From Anisakis pegreffii (Eukaryota > Nematoda > Chromadorea > Rhabditida > Anisakidae): 64,000 nucleotides of DNA. The DNA lies in assembly GCA_035041965.1 (NCBI GenBank), contig JAPYMA010001077.1, positions 62,001 through 126,000 of the forward strand. Reading direction: 5' to 3'. Shown in pieces: positions 23,870 through 34,987 of the stretch (its first letter is position 1; every line of letters starts with the position of its first letter). The position numbers and the translations under genes were made by a program. The notes under the pieces were generated by a model. That model was not told the origin of the DNA. It did not search any database and saw nothing but the letters and a program-made list of their open reading frames with translations.

Positions 23870-25760
23870 GTGGAATTTTAATAAAACACACATCTCCTCA
23901 ATAAAGCTCAACTAAGCCAAACTGCTGAGTAAAATTTATAATATTTTGAATGTAGAGGTTCTACTGGATCGCTTGGTGAAAACAAAATTCACATGTTTCG
24001 GGGCAAACCTGAGAAGACGGTTAGCTTGAAGATCGCAATCCGCTAATTGCTAATATGAACGTATCGATTGCTCTATAATGATCAATTTGTATGAATGAGC
24101 GCGACTGCGCTATAGAATAGGGATAGGTCCAAGTAAATGGCCACAGCTCCTCAGGAAAGCAAAATCGCTCGACAATATATATGTTTTTCTGAATGAGGAG
24201 ATCCAGCTGGATAGATCGATGCAAAAAAATATGTTACTGAGCAAAACTGAGCTTACGGTAGCCTGTAGGTGGCAGGCGAGATATTATTAACAAAACGTCT
24301 ATATCTCCTTAACTAAGCCAAATTGCTCAGTAAAATTTATAATATTCTGAATCTAGAGGTTCTGCTGGATCGAACAGTAAAGGGAAATTCACACGTTTCC
24401 GGGCAAACCTGAGAAGACAGTTAGTTCGAGCATCGCAATCCGTCTATTGCTATATGAACGTATTGATTGAGCGCGACTGCGCCATCTAATTGAGATAGGT
24501 CTAAGAAAATGGCTATATCTTCTCAGGAAAGCAAAATCGCTCGACAAGATATATATTTTTCTGAATGAAGAGATCCAGTTGGATAGACTGATGCAAAAAA
24601 ATTCATATGTTATCTGGCAAGCTTGAGGGTACGGTAGGCTCGGAGATCGCAAATCGTATAGCATTGAGTATATGGCTACACCTCCTCATGGAATCATAAT
24701 TTTTCGGGGAAATATATGATATTCTGAACTTAAAGATTCTGAGCAGTTGAATGGTGCAAAGACATTCAGCTGTTGCGGGGCAAGCTTGACAGTACGGGTA
24801 TCTTGAAGATGGCTACCCCCTCAGCCGTAGTGTGACACATATATTTATCTACAGTGATCATTAGTATATGAACAGAGATTACGGTAGGCCCGAAGATGGG
24901 AAACCGCATAGCATTGGGAAAATAGCGATATTTTCTCAAGAAAGAAGAATTGCTCGGCAACACATATGTTTTTCTGAATGAGGAGGTCCAGATAGGTCGA
25001 CTGATGCAAAAAATGTAGATGTTAATGGGCAAACTTGAGCAGACGGTAGCCTAGAATGTGGCACCCGAGATAGTATTAATAAATTGCCTATATCTCCCCA
25101 ACTAAGCCAATTTGGTCAGTAAAATTTATGATATTCTGAATCTAGAGGTTCTGCTGGATCAAACGGTGAAAAGAAATTGGCATGTTTCCGGGCAAACCTG
25201 AGAAGACGGTTAGCTCGAAGATGAAATTTGCGATCTTCGAGCTAATCGTATTGATTGCTCTATAGTGATCAATTTGTATGAATGAGCGCGATTGCGCTAT
25301 CGAATTGAGATAGATCTATGTAAATGGCTATAGCTGCTGAGGAAAGCATTTGTTCTGGCTGGATCTCTACATTCAGAAAAACATATATATTGTTGAGCAA
25401 TTCTTCAATCCTGAGAAAATATGGCTATTTTCCCAACGCTATACGGTTTCCTATCTTTGGGCCTACCGTAATCTCTGCTCATATACTACTGATCACTGTA
25501 GATAAATATATGTGTCAAACTAGGGTTGAGAGGGTAACCATATTCAAGGTACCCGTGCTCTCAAGCTTGTCCCGCAACAATTGAATGTGTTTGCACCATT
25601 CGATTTCTCAGAATCTCTATATTCAGAATATCATATATTTCCCTGAAAAATTATGTTTAGGTGAGGAGGGATAGCCATATACTTAATGCTATACGGTTTG
25701 CCATCTTCGAGCATGCTCCTTCTCAAGTTTCCCCAGTAACATATAAGTTTTTTTCAGCTG
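23870..25760. repeat. Array of dispersed-repeat units with an internal inversion
   Basis: At least six diverged units lie here. They share the anchors GGGCAAACCTGAGAAGACGG (24001 and 25190; one-base variant at 24401; weaker forms near 24237, 24615, 24778 and 25027), TTCTGCTGGATCGAA, TTTTTCTGAATGAGGAG and CTATAGTGATCAATTTGTAT followed by gaatgagcgcga. The right part is inverted: about 24766-24985 and 25365-25584 are reverse complements of each other. The turn-round has a 12-bp perfect hairpin (TAGCTCGAAGAT at 25211 and its complement at 25233). Open frames here (24766-25032 minus, 25324-25584 plus) translate to near-identical peptides only because of the inversion; I do not call them genes. 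Confidence 0.8.
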
Positions 25761-26044
25761 ACTTGGCTGTTGGTTCAGTGACAACTCGAAAATTTACTCA
25801 AGCGTGGAAGTGAATGATGTCCACGTTTTCAGTTTCAATGCCTGAGTGAGTTATCGGTTGGAGTGGCAGTTCATAGTCGTGAATGATCGTTAGTGATCAA
25901 TAGCGGCTTGCTGCGAAGAATAAGGAATAAGCTCATTGGAATGATTGTTAAAAAATTTAGAATGTTCAGTTTTGACTCAACTCTTTCGTTGATGTTGTTC
26001 TTTTGTTTCGTTTTATTCGAGTTGCGTATTGCATTTTTTTAAAC

Positions 26045-26219
26045 AAATCTTGTTTAACAGATAATTGGATAATAGATACAAGCCGGATCATAGCCTGGCT
26101 CAGGCTCACAACATTAATGCTATTGGTACACCACTCGGTTTCAAGCAAAACTTTCCTCCGCGAACGGGAAAGTTTTGCTTGAAACCGAGTGGTGTACCAA
26201 TAGCATTAAATCTTGTTTA
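26045..26219 (-). mobile_element. SINE-like insertion carrying a 43-bp perfect fold-back, with 12-bp target duplication
   Basis: AAATCTTGTTTA occurs at 26045-26056 and again at 26208-26219, a 12-bp direct repeat of the kind left by target-primed insertion. Between them, 26114-26156 and 26167-26209 are a perfect 43-bp inverted repeat around a 10-base centre; the right arm's last two bases overlap the repeat. The remainder (26057-26113), read on the minus strand, matches the tail of the element at 34.9 kb (gagcct, cagcc, gtctatgat/ggctatgat, gtttatatct/gcttgtatct). The arms match that element's body (GGTGTACCAAT, with GAAA just before). So this is a member of the same family, in minus orientation, whose head has been replaced by an inverted copy of the body. 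Confidence 0.75.
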
Positions 26220-26895
26220 CTTCACCTCACGGTACAATAATACAACAAGCGTAACGCCATGAAACTGATTATATCTCGAATCAAAAATATCATACGCATG
26301 TGTATGCATCAGTAGTTGGATTGCACGGTAGACGTGTAGAACAGACGTACATGTAATTGAACTAGTGGCTTTCAGGGGTCCCCGTTTCTGTCTCTCAGCT
26401 TTTTCTTCGCCACAACTCACGAAGATAATGGAATTATTCTCCCTGACGCTTTTGGGTGACACATACAACAGTTCATTTCTTTGAGAGTGGCAGGAACGAA
26501 ATGGGGAGAGTGGTAGATCACTACTGATTGCTTTGTTTGTTATAAGCCTTTCAAAGCTGTGTAATGACATTTTTAAAATACTTTTTGGATCACAACGAGT
26601 TGATTTCTTCGACACCACCGACGATTTCTCTACGGAAAACCTCCCAACTCTGGATAAATTTCTCGACTCTCTTCTGAAATGTCACTAATACGTAAAAAAT
26701 CATCAGAGCAGAGTGCAGTTGTGGTCACATAGGTTGTTGGTTGGGGTGAATGGTCATGCGGCCAACGAAGAGCGGGGGAACTGAGAGCGTATGAATCACT
26801 GGATTGGATTTGGCTCAGAAGGCTTTTTGAAGCTAGATCGAAGCGGTGAAAATGAGAGGAAACAATCACCGATGAACTTTGAAAACCTTGAAATG
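26220..26895. other. Downstream flank of MFSD8-like copy B, nothing recognised
   Basis: Two minus-strand open frames here (26217-26618 and 26630-26869) have somewhat higher GC than the surroundings. They have no recognisable domain and no splice support, and they lie where the copy B 3'UTR is expected. I leave them uncalled. Confidence 0.3.
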
Positions 26896-29800
26896 TTAGA
26901 GTCGATAGAAGAATCCAGTCTTGTAGGGTGTCGCGATACCAATCGGAGGAATTAAGCGTAACGGAACGAGTTTACGGCGAAAAACGGCCACAGTGGCTAG
27001 TGTGACGATCAAAAATGCCACTATCACTGCCGTTGGAGTCAAATAACCACCGCTTTCGAATAGGTATCTAAAAATTATTTCTTATGATATCATTTACAGG
27101 AATGAACTTCAAATATCATCAACTAGAACATGAATCAACATTTGCAAAACATATCACCAAAGCGCTCACGTTGAAACGACCGGTGCAGCGAATCGCCCAA
27201 TGCTACCGAAGAAAGCGAACGAACCTTGCATAAAACCCTGAATATGACATTCTACTTAGGTGAATTTAGCACGTAGCAGTTGCCCTCAATTGCTCTTGGC
27301 CATTACTATAAGTTACATTAGCGATGCAAGATTTAGCTTTTCTCAGCAATGGGATTTTTAGTGCAACCTGATTCCTGGGACCGAGTATTTCAGCGAAAAG
27401 CGCTCCGCATGGGGTGCCAACCAGTGGAAACGCGACTCCGGCAAGAATCACATTTGAAAATATATACAAAGACAGAGGGACCCGCGTTGTGTGCGCACAC
27501 CATTCGTAAGCTCGAAGACAACCACCAAAACGACTCGCATCGGTTGAATTACCGACTGAAACGAGAACGTCAGTTATAATGCAATCCCTGAATACTTCAG
27601 ATGTGATAAACAGTAAGTCTAACTAAAAAATTGATTTTACTCGTCATAACATCAAAATTTGAAATGATCAGAGTTAGCTAACCTAGTGGCATGTAGTCCA
27701 ATGGTCCGCTATAGAAAGGCCAAGGAATGATGAGGAGATGATAGAACATGAATATAATTATTCCGAATCCAAGCAGTATTCTTCTATCTCTGAAAGCATT
27801 CTCCATGACAACTTGATCATTAATGATCAGAAAATGCCACTTTCATGAATTAGAAGAGCATTCGTGAGGTTTCCAAACGTGAACCAGTAGAATTATTTGA
27901 CTGTTTTCACAGTCAGTTACTGTTGTCTCCTGTGATCAAAAAAAATTGTTATGAGATATCAAAATCGACGAAGAAAGTATGAATTAAGAACATTACATCT
28001 TCCCAATTCTCGTACAACCCAAAATAAAAGAAACGAAAGAAGTAACTCCAGCTGAAGCAAAAACGAGGAAACCAGTATTTAAGATTGCCTGCTCGTTATT
28101 CCAGTTGTATGCGGACATAGTCGTTGGTACCATTAATCTACAATTATCGCCTATCATCTAATGTTGATAAATCACGCATAAAAATTAATGAGACTGATAC
28201 GATGACCTAACTCGCTTGTCACTGTTTAAGTTATAGTTGTGATCATAACAGGTAAATCGATACGATGTAATATGCTTTTTCTGATAGATGTATGGTTTTT
28301 GGCAAAAATCATGAATATAATTGATGCACTGAGTGAAGATCTTATTAATATTGCAATTTGTGCTTGCAGTTTCACAGCCAATCTTGAACTCTTGCTTATC
28401 TTAGAGAAAGCAATGTTGAATTCTCCGTTTCCCATACTGAGTTTAATTAGATAAGTTATCGATCGATGCATAGCCAGAAACTCCTGCAGAATGCCGGATA
28501 AACTCACACTTCAAAATTTGTACAAATACATTGGTGCACAAACCAAACAGCGATGCAGATAATCGCAGCCAACTTATTGAACTTCGGTACGACGACAGAT
28601 GAGGTTTGATCTGAAGCTAGATCTAATCAAGGGCGCCCATTTTTGTTAGATTTACTATTCCATCTTATTGATTTGCAATTAATAAATCAAGTACTTATTG
28701 CTCTGATTTCGCATGGACACGTCTTATTACCCACATTACGGGATTCATAAAATTAGTCAATTCCTATCTTTCGTATTGCTTAAAGCATCAGGGATGCACC
28801 ACCTAATACGTCAATACCCCATAAGCGACAAACCTTTTGAGATGGTATTTTCGTTCTTTTGATCATTATTAATGATTCCAGCATATTCTTCTTGAAAGCA
28901 AGTGAACAGAACTAAAAGTGATATGATGGAGACAATGACCATCGCAAAGGCTGGCGAATTGTACATTGTCACTGGAAACCAACCCAACCGAAATCCATCC
29001 TTTCCGAGCGGAGTGAAGACCAGCTTCAAGTTCAAGATTAATAATTCGAGATCTAATCAGTTTGATTTCCTCGGTGTACATCGAGTCTGTCCATTGAATG
29101 CCAGTTTACTTTTCAAAAACCTGCTATCAGCATCAGCAGTTCAGGATCTTCGGCTCAATTTCATCAAAAAAGTTCGAATTAATGTGAATTTATTGAATGA
29201 AGGACATGAAGCGTTCAAATTATTGGATCAGATGTGAAATCGAACCATAGCAGCGGGTCCGATACAGAAACCAAAATTGTACATTCCAATACCCAACGAC
29301 AGTGCCTTCATTTTATCTCTTGGTGTTGATGCACATGCAACATAAGTACGTAGCACACTCAGGTTACCTGTAAAAGGAATCTGTCGCTTCAATTAAATGC
29401 TTTCGATAACATTTGTTTCATTTTTAAACTATAAAATCTAATCGTCAATGAAGTAATGTACAAAATGATGAGCGTATCATGCACCAGCACCGGCATTTAT
29501 ATTACAGTTCACATCGATAAGGGAGTGTGAGATGCGTGCAGTTTGAGTGCATCCATTTAGCGACGAAAATTTCAAAGCTGTTATGGCAGGTATCACTAGT
29601 GTTTACCTAATGGTAATGTGTTCACTCGTCAATATTTGTCTGCCATCAACGCTTGTGTTCAGCCAAACATTAGTGTATTGTTGGATGAAAGATAAAAGTT
29701 CATTGACAAAATGAATAACCCAAACAAAGTTGATTTTTTTGCTGATGATGAAGACATATTTACTCGTTTAAAGCCGAAGCGCTGATTGTGAATACCGCAA

Positions 29801-30573
29801 TAACTGAGTATCATATCATTATGTGTACCTTTTATAGGCTGTTGATGAAGTAATCTACCGAAACAGCAAACAGAAACAAAGTATTACATCAGAAGATAGT
29901 ATGGATCGATGAAATGTGAAGATGAACAAGATTGATTAACTGTGAACTATTTGCAAATACGGTCTCGGTATAAGAAACGGACCTGCTCCAAAGCCAACGA
30001 TGAATCGTGCCATCAGCATGATCCATTTGTAATCACACTGATAAAACGGCAAAGTTCCATATATGCAATTACCTATTCCCATCAATGTAATACCAACTGC
30101 GACAGGCCACTTTGCAGATTTCGTTTTTTGATTCCAAATGCCGAACAAGAACGATGCGATCGTTTGACCGAGTGGAAATACTGCCACTATCCACCCGTAA
30201 AAAGCCAAAGGTGCGGTTGGATCAAGCTGTAAAAAATCAGATACACTTTGGAACATAAAGACGTTTTCAAAACCTGAGTGTTTGTCAATGCCATGTTCAG
30301 AAATCAAAGGCGGAATGAAGCAGACATTTTGTAGATGATAGAAGGTGATGATATATGATAGCAGTATTGCTGAGCTGATCAGATGATCACTCGCTGTGAT
30401 CAGTATATTAGTCGAAAACTCACTGCTCGCAGATAGGGTAACATGGAAGAGAAGAAAATGGAGAATTGAATTCCATCCAGAAGTTGAAGCGCATTGCAAA
30501 GCCATATCGATCGCCATGGCGACTTCCTCGATTCGAATTCAGTTATCGCAGATATCGGACTGAAGCAATGCAT
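26896..30573 (-). CDS. mfsd8: MFSD8/CLN7-like major facilitator transporter, copy B
   Basis: Same family as the gene at 12.7-16.4 kb, in opposite orientation. Ten minus-strand exons: 30573-30424, 30226-29983, 29367-29246, 29023-28834, 28610-28508, 28137-27997, 27789-27683, 27555-27368, 27237-27170 and 27067-26896 (TAA). From the shared TCCGATATC point, every exon has exactly the same length as in copy A and the same phase. The product is about 494 residues. Landmarks: WRSIW, LDPTAPLAFYGWIVAVFPLGQ, ARFIVGFGAGNLSVLRTYVA, FTPLGKDGFRLGW, MSAYNWNNEQ, GCLRAYEWCAHTTRVP, EILGPRNQGFMQGSF, FRRKLVPLRL. Over exon 2 about four residues in five match copy A. No stop or frameshift was seen, so it looks intact. 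Two weak spots: the exon 4 acceptor (CTTGAAG) lacks a pyrimidine tract, and the start is uncertain because CTTCAG at 30560-30565 could be an acceptor. Confidence 0.9.
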
Positions 30574-31590
30574 TCGATGAATGGAATTTTCCAAAAATCA
30601 TTTGCACAGTCTCAGAAACTCATATTCACGAACTAAATAGAAATGGATCTGATAGAGTGTGAGAAGGATCGAAGTCCACAAACCTTTTCCATGGTGTATT
30701 AGTTGACGCTATATTAGAGCACGATAAATCTTTACTATGGGTAGTCGTATGACTATATTTGACCATTGTTTAGGATGATTTGATATGATCGAACAGACGA
30801 GTTTTGAAGAGCAGTGTTCGACAATGCAACGAAGCTCGCACACTCAGCTATGCCACTCAGACAGTTGTATTTATAAAAGAAACAGTGGCTTGTTTTAAAG
30901 ATGCTGACACAGCTTATTGTGTACCGTTCTTCATTGGCATCACTGTTCATGGACTTTTCAGGAATGATTTGACTGTCATTGTACACTTGCCCGTGTTGAT
31001 GTTATGTTTTCTGCACCTAATCGTGTGTTTACAACCTTGGAAGTACATAACTTTCCAACTTACGTATGGAATACACTCCATCTGAGTGTCGTAAGTTGAA
31101 TTGTTTATCAGTTTATCAGTTATCAGCTCTTATTATGTACATTGATAGTTCACAATTAGTGTTCCATGATTTTAGTATCATCGACGCAAAGAACCCTGAT
31201 TTATCCCTTTTGCAGTGCATTGAATGTGCAAGTACATTCGGGCTATTTCATTTGTCTGTGAGAATGCTCTTATCTGTAGATGTTTGTAGGTCGAATGCTC
31301 ACAACTCGAGGACTTTGATCATAAGTCCATTTCTGTGGTATTTGTTCCCCGACAGACAGACATCAATTGAAACGGTCATGAGTGGTAATTGTCTGATGTG
31401 AGGGCGATTACGCATCGTTCATGCGATCGAAAACATTGAAAGGGCTTTTGTTCGTTCATAGCTTAAACATGATGCAACTACAAATAAGTAATTTTACTTC
31501 TAGCTGCTAAAAACACGTGTTTACGTTCGAAGCTGATTCCGAAAAAATCCACAGATGCTGCCACGTGTGGTGAAAATGTCAACATTTTCG
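30574..31590. other. Upstream region of MFSD8-like copy B
   Basis: This segment should contain the copy B promoter and any 5' exon. Open frames at 30753-31401 on both strands are short and unlike any family. An ATG GAA AAG followed by GTTTGT lies near 30700 on the minus strand, but its phase (0) does not fit exon 1 (which would need phase 2), so I do not use it. Confidence 0.35.
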
Positions 31591-31599
31591 TCAAAGATT

Positions 31600-32735
31600 T
31601 TTTCGACTTAAGTTTGAATGCGCCAACCCCTATAGCATCAGAAAAATAGCTATATCTCCTCGCAGAGGCAGAATTTTCGAGTGAAATTTTCATTTTTAGA
31701 AAGCAGAGATTCTGCTCAATACAATGATGCACAAACTTGAATATGTTTCCGGGCAAACTTGAGAAGACGGTAGGTTTGAATGTACCCATATTTCAATAGT
31801 AATGTGTAATATGCATTGATCTATAGTGATCAATTGCATATCAATGAGCATCTCATGCCAGTTCAGATAGCTATAATCAAATAGCTATAGCTCCTCAGCT
31901 AAGCGAAATCGCCCGACTAAATATATATTTTTCTGAATGCAGAGACTCTGCTCGATCGAATGGTGTGAAGATATTGATATGTTTCTGGGCAAACTTGAGA
32001 AGACGGTAGGTTTGAATGCGCCAACCCCTATAGCAACAGAAAAATAGCTATATCTCCTCGCAGAGGCAGAATTTTGCAGTGAAATATCCATTTCTAGAAT
32101 GCAGACATTCTGCTCAATAGAATGATGTACATACTTGAATATGTTTCCCGGCAAACTTGAGAAGACGGTAGGTTTGAATGTACCCAATTTTCTGTAGTAA
32201 TGTATAGTATGCATTGATCTATAGTGATTAAATGCATATCAATGGGCACCTCAGCGCTAGTTCAAATAGCTTTAATCAAATAGCTGTAGCTCCTCAACTA
32301 AGCGAAGTCGCCCGACTAAATATATATTTTTCTGAATGTAGTGATTCTGTTCGATCGTCCAGTGTGAAGAAATTGATATTTTACTGGTCAAAGCTAAAGG
32401 GGCACCCGAGATATTATTAATATAATGCCCATATCTCCTCAACTAAGCCAAATTGCTCAGTAAAGTTTATAATATTCTGAATCTAGAGAATGTGCTGGAT
32501 CGAACAGTGAAAAATATTTGCTGGTTTCCGTGCAAACCTGAGAGGACGGTTAGCTCGAATATCGCAATTCGCGGATTGCTAATATGAATGCGTTGATTGC
32601 TCTATAATGATCAGTTTGTATCAATGAGCGCAACTGCGCTATCGAATTGAGATATATCTGAGTAAATGGCTATAGGTCCTCATGAAGCAAAATTTCTCAA
32701 CAAAATATATGTTCTTCTGATTCAGGAGATCCAGA
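31600..32735. repeat. Second array of dispersed-repeat units
   Basis: Units carry the same landmarks as the 23.9-25.8 kb array: GGGCAAACTTGAGAAGACGG at 31751 and 31987, diverged copies near 32150 and 32531, TTTTTCTGAATG near 31928 and 32328, CTATAGTGATCAATTG near 31823 and CTATAATGATCAGTTTGTAT near 32602. Two consecutive sub-units, about 31613-31800 and 32010-32195, are very similar, giving a higher-order period of roughly 400 bases. Minus-strand open frames at 31478-31789 and 31885-32214 share peptides such as KPTVFSSLPGNIF because of this repetition and are not called as genes. Confidence 0.8.
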
Positions 32736-33960
32736 CTCGAAACAGCAAGTACCCACTGAGAACTGGTCTCCAATACTACTGGAACTCATCCGTATCCTTG
32801 AACGTGGCATTTTGCAGTGTCTTTCAATGAAATTAAATCAGATATTGTATGAACGCCCTATTTTTTGAACTGTTCAATAGTGGTTTTTTTGCAGCGCAAA
32901 TCTGGCGAAAGCTCAGAAAGCTCTTAAATAACTGCATCTAGCTGATACTGTAACAAGAGATGTGATGTTCTTTACTTGCATTATGAAGACGTTTGTGACA
33001 AATCCGTCATGACCATTTGATGTGGTGTTGTATGCCGACACCGTAGAAGCTCAAATCTGTGCACCTCAAGTCGGCATTTTAGAATATCAAAGCAGTCAAA
33101 TAATGTGTAACTAATTCTTATGAGCCATCGAACAACTGCGAATTGCGATCAGACTCGTTGAACTTAACGTGAAACAAGTCTATGTGCTCAAACTGTAATT
33201 GTTCTCAGGTGTGCCCAGAAAAATGTCCGGTTCTTCAAAATATCGCATTCCCCAGATTCTCTAGTTTCAGAAATGTATACATTTTGTCCAGCTATTTTGC
33301 TTACATTCAGAGAACAATTCCATTATACCTCTTAAACATGTTCAAGCGATCATTGGGTTGATCAATATTATCTGCTAGATGTAATTAGGAGTAAAATTCT
33401 CATATGACGTGGACAGTCCTGTTTACTTCGCTGCTCACGACCGTCTTGCAAGATTAAATTCAGCGGATTATGTGCTACCAGAAAATTACATACTCAGTTC
33501 TTCGTACACTCCTATTGATCCAATGTTTTATGGGGTTGTATTTTATGGCCCAGTGCATCGCCTTCCCGCCTGAACCTAATGTCAGATAAGTGCACTGAAC
33601 GGAATATCATGTCCGTCGTTTTCAATCCGATTACCTCTAGAAAAATTTTGTTTTCTTCAACTTGAGCATATGCTGAGGTAAAGCAATCATTCTGTTTACA
33701 TTTTGAGGAAATCTTTATTCAATGACCGTAAGGAATGCTTTATTGAGGAATTGCACTTATGGTTCAGAATCACAAAAAGGATATCACGATTAGAGAAAAA
33801 AAATTCGCAAGCTAGAAATTCGATTGAGAGAAAAATAAAAGATGAACATAGTCGGTGAGAATATCTTGGAGAATATATCCGAGGATACGCTATGATTCAT
33901 GAGACGAGCATGAAAAATCAGCAGTTTGTTTAAAGATGCCAGCTTTTATTGTTGTGATTA
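32736..33960. other. Intergenic sequence downstream of the cecropin-like gene
   Basis: AT-rich, no recognised coding or structured element apart from the expected 3'UTR of the cecropin-like gene at its right end. Confidence 0.3.
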
Positions 33961-33963
33961 TGA

Positions 33964-34598
33964 TCATTTCCAGTAAAGTAGTTCATCTGGTAGATTATAA
34001 TCCACTGAACGCTTAGATCGAATTGCTTTGCCCAGTGCTAGAGCAATTCCTTAAAAACAATATCACTATTAAGAGACATAAAGGCGTGAGAGATACGATC
34101 ATATTGGTGCTTGAAAGGTATATTGAGCAAAAAATGTTCGTAAAAAACATTCGTAGAAACTGACTGTGAATAATACTGAAATCAATACGCCGATGAACAC
34201 TTACTAAACGCTACCACAGTCCGGGAAATTTCGATGAAAAGCGAATCACTGTGAGCAGCTTATATATTTCCGAAGAGTGACCGTCAAAACACCAAGTTTT
34301 CAAGCTCAGAAACAATTCAAATGAATATGAGCGAATGCCTTACTTTCAGCTGGAATAACTGAGCAAGAACGAAGCAAAATTACGTCATTGTATAAATGGA
34401 TAGGATGCCAAAAGGGAGGCTATAAATGTTTTGAAACAAGCTAAAATCATCATGTAAATAATTTTCACCTTCAGATATTCGCTTTTTCGCTGAATTCTCC
34501 AATTTTTTCCATGTCTTCTTCAACCAACCGCCTTCTACGCCTTGTGCCAGCAAACTTACAATAAGTATGAGGAAGAAAGCTTGTCGGGCGAGAAACAT
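33964..34598 (-). CDS. Cecropin-like antimicrobial peptide precursor
   Basis: Cecropins are secreted, cationic, amphipathic helical peptides that disrupt bacterial membranes; ascarid nematodes carry a family of them. Two minus-strand exons, 34598-34469 and 34049-33964 (TGA), join in phase 1 and encode 71 residues. A hydrophobic signal peptide (residues 1 to about 22, FFLILIVSLLAQG) leads into a mature region starting near Gly-Trp. That region has the family signature KKLENSAKKRISEG followed by GIALALGKAI. A basic site, RSKR, follows, then an acidic/aromatic tail, SVDYNLPDELLYWK, likely to be removed. The intron interrupts the codon of the central hinge glycine (GAA G / GA ATT). The exon 2 acceptor is TTTTTAAG, a little weak. 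Differences from the classic ascarid peptides include WLKKTW at the start of the helix and LALGKAI in the C-terminal helix. Single copy in this window; no neighbour of related function. Confidence 0.88.
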
Positions 34599-34720
34599 TT
34601 CAGCAGTTGTTGAAGCACAGAACTTCTGCGAGATCAGATCAAATATTGTTGGTCAGTAAGATTGTGATTTGTCGATGATATCAACCGCGATGTATGAAAC
34701 GAGCATTTGAATATTCATTT

Positions 34721-34977
34721 GTTCAGTGTATAAGTGAGATGAAAATTCGGAAAAGTTTCATCTCAAATCAAATCAATGCGCTGATAAATTGATTGCGAAA
34801 ACTCAGCGCAGTCACACGATGAAGGCTGACGATCTCCGCAATAACCGATAATCGGTACGTCGTAGGTTTGATCCCCGTTCGCGGGGTAAGCTTTGCTCGA
34901 AATGGAATGGTGTACCAATGCCATTGATATTACCGAGCCTCATCAGCCAGTCTATGATTTGGTTTATATCTAATTAT
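34721..34977 (+). mobile_element. tRNA-derived SINE-like element
   Basis: GGTTTGATCCC (about 34865-34875) matches the RNA polymerase III B box at all but two positions, and the segment after it can form the short hairpin CCCCGTTCGCGGGG. The body continues with GTAAGCTTTGCTCGAAATGG and GGTGTACCAATGCCATTGAT, and a tail with gagcctcatcagccagtctatgat. The body and tail match the insertion at 26.05-26.22 kb in the opposite orientation. ATATTCATTT occurs at 34711-34720 and 34978-34987 and may be the target duplication, but in AT-rich DNA this could be chance, so the ends are uncertain. No good A box was found. Confidence 0.6.
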
Positions 34978-34987
34978 ATATTCATTT

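Noticed and set aside
29936..30517. Long minus-strand open frame beginning MAIDMALQ
   Set aside because: The ATG-GCG frame is out of phase with the conserved WRSIWLCN helix 1; the open frame runs through intron 1 and joins the real exon 2 only by chance.
31885..32214. Open frames in the 31.5-32.2 kb repeats sharing KPTVFSSLPGNIF
   Set aside because: The similarity comes from tandem repeat units; there is no start context, splice signal or known domain.
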